Notes: generated by a model from the sequence alone, not told the origin. Numbered from the stretch's first letter, positions 35,910 to 45,617 are shown. The stretch is 64,000 nucleotides of DNA from Anabaena catenula FACHB-362 (GCF_014698735.1 NZ_JACJTQ010000016.1:58098-122097); one strand, 5' to 3'. Program-made: numbers and translations.

Positions 35910-36944
35910 TTAAACGCCAGCGTGACCTAATGCAATACCTGTTACCAGCATTCCCAGTACCAAGAACGGTTGGGCGCTGGCTTGATATTTGACATCATTG
36001 GCTATGGGGTCACGGAGAAAATACATATCTTGGAAAGTGATTTGGGGGATGATTAATAATACGAGAATTGCTGCATATAAATTCTCATGAATACTCACCA
36101 AATAACCTGCAACCAAACCTTGAAATAAGTCAATCATGACTACACAAATCAAAGCCGCAGTTTGCACTCCAAACATGACTGGTAGTGATTGTAATCCTAA
36201 TTGGCGATCGCCTTCCACACTCTTAAAATCATTGACAATGGCAATACCTAAACCTGCCAAACTGTAGAACAGAGTTAGAATTACAATTTTCCAATTCAAT
36301 TCTCCAAATAAAGCATGACCAGCCCACCAAGGTAAAGCAATATAACTTGCACCCAAAGCATAGTTTCCTAACCAACCATTTTGTTTTAATTTCAATGGTG
36401 GTGCAGAATAGATATAAGCGATGAAAGTACCAAAAACAGACAACAGTAAAACATTAGGAACTGGATGACCTGCCCATAAATCTAAGGTGTAGGCTACACC
36501 ATATCCTAGTAATAGTAAAAGAATGAATTGGCTAATTACTTGCTTTTCAGAAATTGCCCCAGAAGGGATGGGACGGTAAGGTTCATTAATAGCATCAATT
36601 TCCCGGTCATAATAATCATTGATGGTTTGGGTATAACCTGTCAACAAGGGACCAGAAAGTAACATACAAAGGGCGGACTTCAAGACATTTTCTAAAGTCC
36701 ATGTATAGTTACCAGAAGAAGCCGCACCGCAGACTACACCCCAAATTAGGGGAATCCAGGTAATCGGTTTCATCAATTGCAAGCGAATTTTCCAAATCGA
36801 AGTTTCCCCAGCACTTGCACCTTTCATTCCCAGCAATTGCCGAGTTTTCGCATTGCGGTCTTCTGTGATTGTTACTTCTTGACTTGTAGATTCTACAGTC
36901 TCATTAGGCTGAGGATTTTGATTAATGGGAGTTGATTCAGACAT
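35910..36944 (-). CDS. chlG: Chlorophyll synthase
   Basis: 344 residues. ChlG is a membrane UbiA-type prenyltransferase that attaches the phytyl or geranylgeranyl tail to chlorophyllide a. The polar N-terminal extension (about 1-45) precedes nine or so helices. The Mg-diphosphate binding motif NDYYDREIDAINEPYRPIPS (Asn109, Asp110, Asp113, Asp117) is diagnostic for ChlG/BchG. A second Asp-rich loop reads NDFKSVEGDRQ. Its 3' end has been copied to 32602-32701. The gene follows the Get3-like gene on the same strand, with a heptamer repeat between them. Confidence 0.96.
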   Translation of the reverse strand: MSESTPINQNPQPNETVESTSQEVTITEDRNAKTRQLLGMKGASAGETSIWKIRLQLMKPITWIPLIWGVVCGAASSGNYTWTLENVLKSALCMLLSGPLLTGYTQTINDYYDREIDAINEPYRPIPSGAISEKQVISQFILLLLLGYGVAYTLDLWAGHPVPNVLLLSVFGTFIAYIYSAPPLKLKQNGWLGNYALGASYIALPWWAGHALFGELNWKIVILTLFYSLAGLGIAIVNDFKSVEGDRQLGLQSLPVMFGVQTAALICVVMIDLFQGLVAGYLVSIHENLYAAILVLLIIPQITFQDMYFLRDPIANDVKYQASAQPFLVLGMLVTGIALGHAGV

Positions 36945-36952
36945 AAGTTGTA

Positions 36953-37034
36953 ATTGGTGATTGGTGATTGGTGGTTGGTAATTGGTAATTGGAAAAACTT
37001 TTACCCATTACCTATTACCTATTACCTATTACCT
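36953..37034 (+). repeat. ATTGGTG and TTACCTA heptamer arrays
   Basis: About six GATTGGT/AATTGGT units, a 10-bp spacer, and five TTACCTA/TTACCCA units fill the gap between chlG and the Get3-like gene. Confidence 0.9.
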
Positions 37035-38133
37035 AAAAAGAAATTATCAAATAACTATTTTGAAACTTGGCTCCAGTAATGGGTTTACCACTTAGAGCAG
37101 GGGGTAAGAAGATATTACGGCGATGATCTCCGGCTTCTACGGTGACCTCTGGACCCTGTTGAGTGAGTTTGACTTGTTTTTTGTCAAAACCCGGTAAAAA
37201 TAAGCGTACTTGACGATTGTGTACGTCGATTTCTATTGGTTTGGGAGCTTGTAATGCTTGCTCGACAAAGTTGGGTAAGGCATCGAGCAGCGGTTGCCAT
37301 TCACCGTTGGATACATCGGGAACGATGCTGATAGGTAGGGGTGTAAATTCTTCTGAGAGGTTGGTTTTTTCCTCTGAAGCAACTAAAATAGCACCTCCAA
37401 TAGTTAGACCAACTTGTTGAGCAGTACCCCAAAGATAACGGGAATTGGCTACATCAATGGGATCTGGGGTTGTCACCAAAAAAGCGGCGACGCGTTTGGG
37501 GTCAGCTAAAGCAGCTTTACCTTGATCGAGAAAATTATTAACTTGGTTGGTGGGTTGGGCGAAGTTATCAGCCGTCCAATTAACATTAAAGAAACTGGTA
37601 ATCAGTGGTTGAATTAAGGGCGATTCAGAAATTGTTTTACCTAAATCGGAGTTAACAAACAATTGTCGAAATCGCCTTACATACCAACTTAAAGATTCTG
37701 GCATACCCAACATCCGCAAGGTAGAAGCATCGCCCGTACCATCATAGATAATCGCGTCATATTTGCCACTGGCATCATATTCACGAATAGCATTGAGAAA
37801 AAGAGCGTTGTCCATGCCTGGTAATACTACCAGTTCTTGCCCATAAACCTCTTTAAAAATAGGTGTGCGGAGGTATTGAGCCTCCAATTTTTTCACTTCG
37901 TCCCAGTTGCGTTCTAGCAGTACAGATGCTTGAAACTGTACTGCTTGCAGATTGGGAGAGATTTCCTGGGGGTCAGGAGTCAGAGAAGTATTGAGTAGAA
38001 TTGGCAATGTTGGATCTGCTAGTCCTGCTAGGAGTACCCGTTTGCCTTGTGTTGCCAAACTAATGGCTGCGGCGATCGCTATCTTACTACGAGCGATGCC
38101 GTTTTTGCCTAAAAATGTCAGTATCAAGGCCAT
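37033..38133 (-). CDS. Get3/ArsA-like protein with degenerate P-loop and C-terminal alpha-crystallin-like domain
   Basis: 366 residues. The fold pattern is that of the ArsA/Get3 deviant-Walker family: N-terminal MALILTFLGK, a switch-like YDAIIYDGTGDASTLRML, and LVTTPDPIDVANSRYL. The P-loop, GKGGVGKTT in active members, here reads GKNGIARSK (residues 9-17), losing the deviant Lys and the central GK. The C-terminal 70 residues (IEIDVHNRQVRLFLPGF to the end) form an Hsp20-like beta-sandwich, as in the plastid/cyanobacterial Get3d group. It lies upstream of chlG on the same strand. It may be a nucleotide-independent chaperone for membrane proteins (inference). Confidence 0.8.
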   Translation of the reverse strand: MALILTFLGKNGIARSKIAIAAAISLATQGKRVLLAGLADPTLPILLNTSLTPDPQEISPNLQAVQFQASVLLERNWDEVKKLEAQYLRTPIFKEVYGQELVVLPGMDNALFLNAIREYDASGKYDAIIYDGTGDASTLRMLGMPESLSWYVRRFRQLFVNSDLGKTISESPLIQPLITSFFNVNWTADNFAQPTNQVNNFLDQGKAALADPKRVAAFLVTTPDPIDVANSRYLWGTAQQVGLTIGGAILVASEEKTNLSEEFTPLPISIVPDVSNGEWQPLLDALPNFVEQALQAPKPIEIDVHNRQVRLFLPGFDKKQVKLTQQGPEVTVEAGDHRRNIFLPPALSGKPITGAKFQNSYLIISF

Positions 38134-38219
38134 TACTCGATTTCCAATTACTGCCTATCTTTTCAATTACAACTTAGCACTCAACCAATCCTGTTCGCCT
38201 CTGCTGTAAGTTGTTTCGA

Positions 38220-38411
38220 CTAGGCTGGTTTGATTTCATCTTCAAAAAACCAGGTGGCGGAGTTGTCATCAAACTTCACCACCACACCAATTCCGCGACC
38301 ATCGGTGACTTTATAACCTTCGATCATGCCGACTTTTCCGAGTTTTTGAGCGATAGTAGAGGATACGCGATCGCGCAAACGAATCACTTTAACTTTCTGT
38401 CCGATTTCCAT
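38220..38411 (-). CDS. petP: Cytochrome b6f subunit PetP (DUF2862)
   Basis: 63 residues with the SH3-like pattern of PetP: MEIGQKVKVIRLRDRVSS, KLGKVGMIEGYKVTDGRGIG and FDDNSATWFFEDEI. PetP is a small peripheral subunit on the cytoplasmic face of the cyanobacterial cytochrome b6f complex that tunes linear electron transport. Length is normal and the start ATG is clear. It lies 86 bp upstream of the Get3-like gene on the same strand. Confidence 0.9.
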   Translation of the reverse strand: MEIGQKVKVIRLRDRVSSTIAQKLGKVGMIEGYKVTDGRGIGVVVKFDDNSATWFFEDEIKPA

Positions 38412-38519
38412 GTCTAGTTACAATGCAATAAACCAAGTCTCAGTGTAGCGGAATCTGGCACTCAGTTTTCATTAGTCATGACTTAAAATTAAATCAGTAA
38501 GCAAGTAGGTATACCAGAA

Positions 38520-39290
38520 ATGTTTGTTACAGCCCAACAGCTAGAACAACAAATGCCCGATGCGACTCGTTTGTTAAGTGATGAGCCGGAAATGGAAAGT
38601 TCTTTACATTATATGCAGTTGCTAATGCTAGTAACTAGTTTAGAATGGTTATGGCGTGATCAAAATGATTTCTTTATTGGTGCAAATTTAACTATTTATT
38701 TTAGTCGTCAACAATTAAAAAATCGAGAATTTAGGGGTCCAGATTTCTTTTTAATCAAAGATACAGAAAAACGTCCCCGGAGTTCTTGGGTTGTATGGGA
38801 AGAAGATGGACGTTATCCAGATTTGATTATTGAATTACTGTCAGATAGTACAGCAAAAGTTGACCGCAATCTCAAAAAAGTTCTATATGAAAGTCGGTTT
38901 CATACTCCAGAATATTTTTGGTTTAGCCCTGAAAGTTTAGAATTTATGGGGTTTAAACTGGTAGGAAATCAATATCAGGAAATTGTCGCTAATGAACAGG
39001 GATTGCTTTGGAGTGAAGTCCTGAATTTATATTTAGGTGTGGCAAATGCTAAACTCCGCTATTTTACATCTGAAGGTGAGTTAGTACCAACACCAGAAGA
39101 AGCGGCGACAAAGATACAAAAAGAAGCACAGGTAGCTCAAAATCAAGCTCTTGAGGCAGAACGTCAAGCACAGGCTGCTCAAAATCAAGCTCTTGAAGCA
39201 GAAAAACAGTTAGCAGCAGAAAGGGAGAAATCGCAACTTTTGGCAGAAAATTTGCGATCGCTTGGAGTTGACCCAGAGAGTTTGGTTTAA
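38520..39290 (+). CDS. Uma2/DUF820 family protein with C-terminal coiled coil
   Basis: 256 residues. The PD-(D/E)XK-like Uma2 core (about 1-185) has RGPDFFLI, RYPDLIIELLSDSTAKVDRN and KKVLYESRFHTPEYFWFSPE, a family enormously expanded in cyanobacteria. Although called a putative endonuclease, its real function is not established. Residues about 195-245 form a coiled coil with two copies of QAQAAQNQALEAE-like units. This kind of tail is usual in the longer members. The gene stands alone, on the opposite strand to petP. Confidence 0.88.
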   Translation: MFVTAQQLEQQMPDATRLLSDEPEMESSLHYMQLLMLVTSLEWLWRDQNDFFIGANLTIYFSRQQLKNREFRGPDFFLIKDTEKRPRSSWVVWEEDGRYPDLIIELLSDSTAKVDRNLKKVLYESRFHTPEYFWFSPESLEFMGFKLVGNQYQEIVANEQGLLWSEVLNLYLGVANAKLRYFTSEGELVPTPEEAATKIQKEAQVAQNQALEAERQAQAAQNQALEAEKQLAAEREKSQLLAENLRSLGVDPESLV

Positions 39291-39355
39291 AATAATGCTG
39301 AAAATAGTATAAAATGCGCGAATAAGTTTCCTATGGTGTGTGGTGGTGCTTGAAA

Positions 39356-40162
39356 ATGACGCTTTCGCTGAAAAGTAATTTGACTTGGTTGCAAATCCAG
39401 CGTTATTGGGAAATTCTGTACGTTTTAGTAGTGCGAACTCTCAAAGTACGTTATCGGGGGTCATTCCTAGGGGTTTATTGGTCACTGTTGAACCCACTAA
39501 TTATGACCGGACTTTACACTGCCATTTTTGGAGCTACCTTCGCGTCTTATTATGGTAACTCAATCCTCAACTATGTGCTGGCAGCACTTACGGGGCTGTT
39601 AGTAATCAATTTTTTCTCCGCTTCTACATCCCAAGCTTTGTCAAGTGTAGTCGGTAATGGCGCATTATTGAATAAGATTCGTCTCCCAGTCAGTGTTTTT
39701 CCTGTATCAATGATTGCAGCTAATGTATTTCAGTTTTCCGTAGGAGCATTTCCGTTACTGGCGATTATGACTTTGATTAATTCCAAAAGTCTAGTCAATG
39801 TTGCAGCATTGGTGTTTCCATTTTTAGCATTAGTTTTAGTTTCTACAGGAATTGGATTTTTGGTAAGTGCTTTATACGTATTTTTTAGAGACTTACCTTA
39901 CTTTTATGAGCTAATAACATTTGTAATTTGGATTAGTAGCCCTATCTTTTATCCAGCAGATATTGTACCAAAGCAGGTACAGCCCTTTTTAAGCTTAAAT
40001 CCCTTATCCCCAATTATTGAAAGTCTGCGTCAAATTACATTATCAGGATCTCCACCAGATTTAGGTTTAATTTGGGGTGCTTTACTTGGTAGCATTATTA
40101 TTTTGTCACTAGGATGGACTTGTTTTCATCTTTGGCGACATCAGTTTATGGATTTACTGTAA
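39356..40162 (+). CDS. ABC-2 type polysaccharide export permease (KpsM/Wzm/TagG-like)
   Basis: 268 residues with six transmembrane helices. The N-terminus YWEILYVLVVRTLKVRYRGS and SFLGVYWSLLNPL is the conserved amphipathic motif of O-antigen/capsule/teichoic-acid exporters, with PIFYPADIVP near the end. It pairs with the ATPase gene that starts on the next base after its stop codon. I chose ATG 39356 (MTLSLKSNL) over the earlier ATG 39338. The substrate is probably a glycan assembled by the glycosyltransferases downstream. Confidence 0.9.
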   Translation: MTLSLKSNLTWLQIQRYWEILYVLVVRTLKVRYRGSFLGVYWSLLNPLIMTGLYTAIFGATFASYYGNSILNYVLAALTGLLVINFFSASTSQALSSVVGNGALLNKIRLPVSVFPVSMIAANVFQFSVGAFPLLAIMTLINSKSLVNVAALVFPFLALVLVSTGIGFLVSALYVFFRDLPYFYELITFVIWISSPIFYPADIVPKQVQPFLSLNPLSPIIESLRQITLSGSPPDLGLIWGALLGSIIILSLGWTCFHLWRHQFMDLL

Positions 40163-40903
40163 ATGGAAGTAATTCGCCTCGATAATGTTTCGCTGTGGCG
40201 ACGGACGCAAGAAGAGTTTTCTTATGACTTGAAGAAAACACTGCTTTCTATATTAGAGGGCAAATATCGCCAGCCTGCCAAAAAATTAGTACTGGATAAT
40301 GTTGCTTTAGTAGTTGACAAAGGTGAAAAAATCGGTATTATTGGTGCGAATGGGTCTGGAAAATCCACACTTTTAAAGATTATTTCCGGAATCTTGCAAC
40401 CTACCTCCGGATCAGTAAGAGTGCGTGGTCAAGTAGCACCTTTGATTGAACTAGGAGCAGGTTTTGACTCAGAAATTTCTGTCATGGACAACATTCTGCT
40501 TTATGGCGTACTGCTTGGTTTTTCTAGGGCTGAGATGAAAGAACGGGCGCGGTCTATTTTAGAGTTTGCGGAGTTGGAAGATTATGCTTTAGTTCCAGTT
40601 AAGGGTTTATCTTCGGGTATGGCAGCTCGTTTGGGTTTTTCTATTGCCACAGATGTTCAGCCGGATATCTTGATTTTAGATGAGGTGCTGTCAGTGGGAG
40701 ATGAGAGTTTTAAGAATAAGTGTAAGCAGAGAATTGATAATTTTTGGAATGGGGATACAACGGTTTTAGTAGTGTCCCATGATTTAGATTTTGTTCAAGA
40801 ATCTTGTGAGCGTCTGCTTTGGTTAGATAAGGGAAAAATAAATTTTACAGGCAATGCTAATGAAACAGTAGATTTCTATTTAAAATCATTAAATAGAATA
40901 TAA
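40163..40903 (+). CDS. ABC polysaccharide export ATPase (KpsT/Wzt/TagH-like)
   Basis: 246 residues. Walker A GANGSGKST (61-69), signature LSSGM (149-153) and Walker B ILILDE (169-174) are intact. The unusual N-terminal insertion FSYDLKKTLLSILEGKYRQ and the signature context KGLSSGMAARLGF are typical of the Wzt/TagH group. No C-terminal carbohydrate-binding domain is present, unlike Wzt of some O-antigens, so chain-end recognition is not predicted. It starts directly after the permease stop, so the two are co-translated. Confidence 0.93.
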   Translation: MEVIRLDNVSLWRRTQEEFSYDLKKTLLSILEGKYRQPAKKLVLDNVALVVDKGEKIGIIGANGSGKSTLLKIISGILQPTSGSVRVRGQVAPLIELGAGFDSEISVMDNILLYGVLLGFSRAEMKERARSILEFAELEDYALVPVKGLSSGMAARLGFSIATDVQPDILILDEVLSVGDESFKNKCKQRIDNFWNGDTTVLVVSHDLDFVQESCERLLWLDKGKINFTGNANETVDFYLKSLNRI

Positions 40904-41106
40904 TCTCACGAATTTTATAATTTTTTATAAATTTTTTATAGATGAACAATATAACCCCAAATTTCATTCATAATTTTATATTTTATATGAAATTTTTATG
41001 CGCTATGATGATAAATAAGCATTTTCTTACGAAAAAATCAAAACATACTTTATTTTCTTCATCAAGAAAAATCTTGAGCTTGCACATAATTAAATAGGAA
41101 ATTAGC

Positions 41107-43050
41107 ATGAGAATAGCAATTTATAATGAGTTTTTCGGTGAAAATTTTGCAGAAACAGAACTAGCAGAGAGAATTTGTTTAGCTGCTAAGAACTTAGGAT
41201 GGGAATCTATTGAAGTTGCTTCATCTATAGAAATAAAGAAATTTAATCCTGATTTTGTATTGGTACTTCACTTCAAAACACCAAAATTAACAGGATTTCC
41301 TACCTATGGATGTATGTGGAATCCTCCTGATTTTTTTGATCAATATGAAATTGCAATCAAGAGAGAAAAAGCAAAAGAAAATATTTTGAGCTACGATGCT
41401 TATCTTTCTTCTTCTGTGCAAATTAACACGTGGTTAAAAGATATTTTATTTGGAACAAATAAGAAATTTTTTATAGCTCCCTTTTATACTAGTTGTCATC
41501 AAACTCAATATCAAATGCCATCTCTTGATAATCCTCATTTAGTTTATATAGGAACTAACTGGGATGGTACACGTTTTCAAGAGCTATTTCAACATTTAGA
41601 TACTAAAGATTACATGGAAATTTATGGCCCTCAAAAAGCCTGGAAACACTTAAAGCATTCATACAAAGGATTACTTCCATTTGATGGAACAAGTGTTTTA
41701 AACACTCTGAATAAAGCCGGGTTAGGCTTGTGTTTACACAAAGAAGAACATCGAATATCCTCAATTCCATCCATGAGAATATTTGAAATTGTTGCTTCTG
41801 GCGCAGTAGCGATTTGTGAACAACATCCCTTTATTAAAGAGTCTTTTGGCGACTCAGTTTTTTATATTAGTTCAGACTTGAGTCCAATAGAAAAAGTAAA
41901 TCAAATATCTAGATATGTGCGATGGATACAAAATAATCAGAAAGACGCTTTAGCCATGTCTGCTGAGGCACATAAAATATTTACCGAAAAATACAGTTTT
42001 GAGAATTTACTATTAGGAATAGTACAACATCATAAGAAATTAATTAGAGAAAAGGGTTTTTTAACAACTTTCAACAATACTAAAAGAGCAAGTGATAAAT
42101 CTGTTGAAATAATTGTCAGAGTGGGAGATCGAGATGCAAGTATGGTCAAACGCTGTTTAGATAGTATTGCCAGCCAAGTTTACAACAACATAGGTGTAAT
42201 AATAGTTAAATATAAACAATTAGATTATTTAGACTCTCTTTTAAAAGACTATGAAGGTAAATTTCCCATCAAAACAATCGAAACCGAATTTTCTGGATTC
42301 AGAAGTACCCAAATGATAGCAGGTATAAATGCTGTTGATGCAGAATACTTCGGTATTTTAGATGATGATGATTCCATTCATCCCAACCACATTTATTCTT
42401 TAGTTTCTCTCTTAGAAAAATCCAATGAAATAGGAGTAGCCTATTCAGGTTCTATTCGTGTTTGGGAATCTAATGAAAGCGATTTTCGCCAAATTAACAA
42501 ACACAATTTGCTTCAAGAAACATCAGAGTTAGCATATTTTGAACCTTTTGATATCAATAAATTATTAATTTTTAATAATTTTATTACATCTAATAGCTTC
42601 ATTGCTAGAAGTTCTTTGATAGATGAAGATTTGAAACATGATCCTGAACTAAGGGTCGCTGAAGATATGTTTTTACTGTTAAATTTATGCAGAAAAACAA
42701 AATTTATATTTACCTATGAAGCTACTTGTGAATTTTATTGGCGATCCTCTAAAGCCGAAAATTCTACATTTGAAGGTAATTATTTATGGGAAGAAAGTAT
42801 TAAGCGTATAAGGCATATGTTCTGGAAAAAATCTTTTCCTTCATCACGATTTATATTATCCCCTGTGGACATAAACTCAAGCTTTACTCAAGCTAATTCA
42901 AATATAGATTTAGAGGAATTACAGTTCCAATTACAATATACTTTGAATGTAATCGAAGCCATAAAAACTAGTAAATTTTGGAAATTACGCAATGCTTGGT
43001 TTCAACTCAAAAAAGCCCTGAAAATACCTATGGACGATCAGCTATTATAA
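41107..43050 (+). CDS. Two-domain glycosyltransferase: CgeB-like domain plus GT2 domain
   Basis: 647 residues. Residues about 1-315 resemble the CgeB/Glyco_trans_1_2 type of glycosyltransferase (TYGCMWNPPDFFDQYE, PHLVYIGTNWDG, PSMRIFEIVASGAVAICEQ). Residues about 333-570 form a GT-A (GT2) domain with the DXD-like cluster at 419-422 (GILDDDDSIHPNH). The C-terminal tail FWKLRNAWFQLKKAL is common in cyanobacterial GT2 proteins. The two catalytic halves suggest successive sugar additions. The DNA is much more AT-rich than its neighbours upstream. It follows the ABC exporter after a 200-bp AT-rich gap. Confidence 0.85.
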   Translation: MRIAIYNEFFGENFAETELAERICLAAKNLGWESIEVASSIEIKKFNPDFVLVLHFKTPKLTGFPTYGCMWNPPDFFDQYEIAIKREKAKENILSYDAYLSSSVQINTWLKDILFGTNKKFFIAPFYTSCHQTQYQMPSLDNPHLVYIGTNWDGTRFQELFQHLDTKDYMEIYGPQKAWKHLKHSYKGLLPFDGTSVLNTLNKAGLGLCLHKEEHRISSIPSMRIFEIVASGAVAICEQHPFIKESFGDSVFYISSDLSPIEKVNQISRYVRWIQNNQKDALAMSAEAHKIFTEKYSFENLLLGIVQHHKKLIREKGFLTTFNNTKRASDKSVEIIVRVGDRDASMVKRCLDSIASQVYNNIGVIIVKYKQLDYLDSLLKDYEGKFPIKTIETEFSGFRSTQMIAGINAVDAEYFGILDDDDSIHPNHIYSLVSLLEKSNEIGVAYSGSIRVWESNESDFRQINKHNLLQETSELAYFEPFDINKLLIFNNFITSNSFIARSSLIDEDLKHDPELRVAEDMFLLLNLCRKTKFIFTYEATCEFYWRSSKAENSTFEGNYLWEESIKRIRHMFWKKSFPSSRFILSPVDINSSFTQANSNIDLEELQFQLQYTLNVIEAIKTSKFWKLRNAWFQLKKALKIPMDDQLL

Positions 43051-43146
43051 TATTTTCCATTAGTGAGCGATTCTTATTGGGAAGCTTATTAATTTTTATA
43101 TTCGGCAAAAATAAAAAATTTTTTTTAAATTTTCAAAGGATCTTAA

Positions 43147-44445
43147 ATGAGAATATTTATAGATTGTACTCATACAGCAAAATATACATATAAAAATACT
43201 GGAATTCATAGAGTAGTTCGTGAACTGACAGGCGAGTTATTGAATATTCGTTCAAGATATCCAGATATAGAAGTAATAACCGTTATGTTTGATGGTTACT
43301 TTATACGCAGGGTGACTACTCTTGATCCAGACAATCCTAGTTTGTCTACTAAAAGTAAACCGTATCTCAACCCCTTAACTAAAATAAGTAAAGAACTTTT
43401 ATTGCTACTCTATAAGGCCAAAAATAAATTTATAAATAGACTATCATTTTTGGTGCACTTACTCTATTTGAAGCAATATATTCGCAAAGATGCTTGTCTA
43501 GAGTTTGAGGGATTTAAAATATTACCAGAAGACATTTATGTAATAGCTGATGCTAATTGGGATTTACCTAAGAATTACTACAATTTTTTAAAAAAATTAA
43601 AACTTAATAAAGTTACTATAACAATTATTTGTTACGATTTAATACCAATAAAATTTCCAAATTTCTGCTCCAAAAAATTTGCTGAGGCTTATACACAATT
43701 CTATGTCGATTACTCTAAACTATTCGATAAAGTTTTATGTATATCTAAGAATAGCGCCGAGGATTACAAGAATGCACAAAATAATGGTTTATTAGCTAAC
43801 AATACCAATGTGATAATTAAGAACTTTCGCTTGGGATGTAACTACTCAAATTCTGATTTTCTGCTAAATTATGATGATAATAATTGTGATGAAAATTTAA
43901 ATAATTTACTTAATAAGCGGTATATTTTAGTAGTTGGCAGTTTAGTACCTCACAAAAATATCAAAGCTATTATAGAAGCATTTAACTTATTGATAAATTC
44001 AAACCGTGAAGATATATATCTGGTCTTTGCGGGTAATAAAGGATGGCACCCAGAGACTGATATGCTAATAGAGTCTGATAAGATGTATGGTAAGCTCATA
44101 CATATATTTAATGCTGTTACTGATTCTCAGCTAAAAATTCTCTATAAACACTGTTACTGTTTAGTTCAAGCTTCCTTCTATGAGGGATTTGGCTTACCAG
44201 TTGTAGAAGCTCTACAATATGGTAAACCTGTAATTTCAAGTAATGGTGGTTCTTTACCTGAAGTAGGGGGAGAATTCTGTATATACTTCGATCCTTATCA
44301 ACCAGTAGAACTTTACCAAACTTTAGAAAAACTGATTGATTCAGATATTTACTACAACCATCTGGTAGATATCATCAAGAATAAATATAAACCATTCTCT
44401 TGGAAAGAATGTGCTGAAGAATTCCTCTCTCATTTATGTAGTTAA
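43147..44445 (+). CDS. GT4-family glycosyltransferase
   Basis: 432 residues of the GT-B fold. The C-terminal domain has YILVVGSLVPHKNIKAIIEA, VFAGNKGW and the donor-binding stretch ASFYEGFGLPVVEALQYGKP with GGSLPEVGG, the usual ExxxxxE region of GT4 enzymes. The N-terminal acceptor domain starts MRIFIDCTHTAKYTYKNTGI, the pattern of mannosyl/rhamnosyl transferases in exopolysaccharide clusters. It is AT-rich like its upstream neighbour. A frame opening at 42978 in a different register is a shadow. Confidence 0.9.
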   Translation: MRIFIDCTHTAKYTYKNTGIHRVVRELTGELLNIRSRYPDIEVITVMFDGYFIRRVTTLDPDNPSLSTKSKPYLNPLTKISKELLLLLYKAKNKFINRLSFLVHLLYLKQYIRKDACLEFEGFKILPEDIYVIADANWDLPKNYYNFLKKLKLNKVTITIICYDLIPIKFPNFCSKKFAEAYTQFYVDYSKLFDKVLCISKNSAEDYKNAQNNGLLANNTNVIIKNFRLGCNYSNSDFLLNYDDNNCDENLNNLLNKRYILVVGSLVPHKNIKAIIEAFNLLINSNREDIYLVFAGNKGWHPETDMLIESDKMYGKLIHIFNAVTDSQLKILYKHCYCLVQASFYEGFGLPVVEALQYGKPVISSNGGSLPEVGGEFCIYFDPYQPVELYQTLEKLIDSDIYYNHLVDIIKNKYKPFSWKECAEEFLSHLCS

Positions 44446-44471
44446 AGTAAATTTAAGCCGAAATAGAAAAT

Positions 44472-45533
44472 TTGTTAATTAATCTCTCTGTTCTATCCAG
44501 AAAACCAACAGGTATAACAACTTACGCTAATAATATCTTTCTTTACCTTCAGTATCTAAATCCCACGTTACTGATTTCAAGTTTACTTCCTGATTATACC
44601 TGCTACCAAATACCACCTAACTTAACTCCAGAACAAGGTTTTAAAGGACATTTACGCCGCTTAGTTTGGACACAATTCCAACTACCAAAAATCTATAAAA
44701 ACCTCAAATCCCATCTCCTATTTTCCCCCATTCCAGAAGCACCCCTCTACGCTAACTGTCGCTTTATCGTCATGTCTCACGATATGATACCTCTACGCTT
44801 TCCTAAACGCTTCTCACCGCTCACACCATACCATCGTTACTACACCCCTCAAGTCTTCAACCAAGCACAACATATTATTTGTAACTCAGAAGCAACAGCT
44901 AAAGACATCACCGATTTTTACCAAATTCCTATTAATAAAATAACACCAATTCCTCTAGCATATGATCGCACTCATTTCCAATTTCTCAACCTTCCCACCA
45001 GCAATTACTTCCTATATATCGGTCGTCAAGACCCTTACAAAAACATTCAACGACTCATCAGTTCCTTTGCTGCCCTACCTAACAGGGGAGATTATGAACT
45101 ATGGTTAGCAGGTCCCACCGATAAACGTTACACTCCATTATTAGAAAAACAACTTGAAGAATTACAAATAACTCATCTCGTTAAATTCCTTAACTACGTA
45201 CCTTACGACGAATTACCAATCATCATCAATCAAGCACTTGCGCTAGTTTTTCCTAGTCTTTGGGAAGGGTTTGGTTTACCAGTTCTAGAAGCAATGGCTT
45301 GTGGTACACCCGTGATTACTTCTAATATTTCCTCCCTTCCAGAAGTTGCTGGTGATGCTGCTATTCTGATTAATCCCTACAACGTGGGGGAAATCACAGC
45401 AGCAATGCAAGCAATTATAAATGATTCAGAAATGAGAAAACAACTTTCTCAAAAAGGTATCACCAGAGCAAATCAATTTAGTTGGGAAAAAACCGGACTT
45501 GCTACAGTTGAAGTTTTAAAACAATATCTTTAA
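44472..45533 (+). CDS. GT4-family glycosyltransferase
   Basis: 353 residues, GT-B fold. It begins at TTG 44472 ([20 protein letters not shown]), 26 bp after the previous glycosyltransferase. Donor-site motifs [38 protein letters not shown] and [14 protein letters not shown] are intact. The likely role is adding mannose- or rhamnose-type sugars to the glycan exported by the ABC system upstream. Its base composition is closer to the genome average than that of the two preceding genes, so it may have a separate origin. Confidence 0.9.
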   Translation: MLINLSVLSRKPTGITTYANNIFLYLQYLNPTLLISSLLPDYTCYQIPPNLTPEQGFKGHLRRLVWTQFQLPKIYKNLKSHLLFSPIPEAPLYANCRFIVMSHDMIPLRFPKRFSPLTPYHRYYTPQVFNQAQHIICNSEATAKDITDFYQIPINKITPIPLAYDRTHFQFLNLPTSNYFLYIGRQDPYKNIQRLISSFAALPNRGDYELWLAGPTDKRYTPLLEKQLEELQITHLVKFLNYVPYDELPIIINQALALVFPSLWEGFGLPVLEAMACGTPVITSNISSLPEVAGDAAILINPYNVGEITAAMQAIINDSEMRKQLSQKGITRANQFSWEKTGLATVEVLKQYL

Positions 45534-45617
45534 GAGAATTTAATATCCTAAACAGGAGGAAATTCGACAATGGATAAAAAATAACTTTCCTTCAAGACTC
45601 AAATATGTAATACTAAA

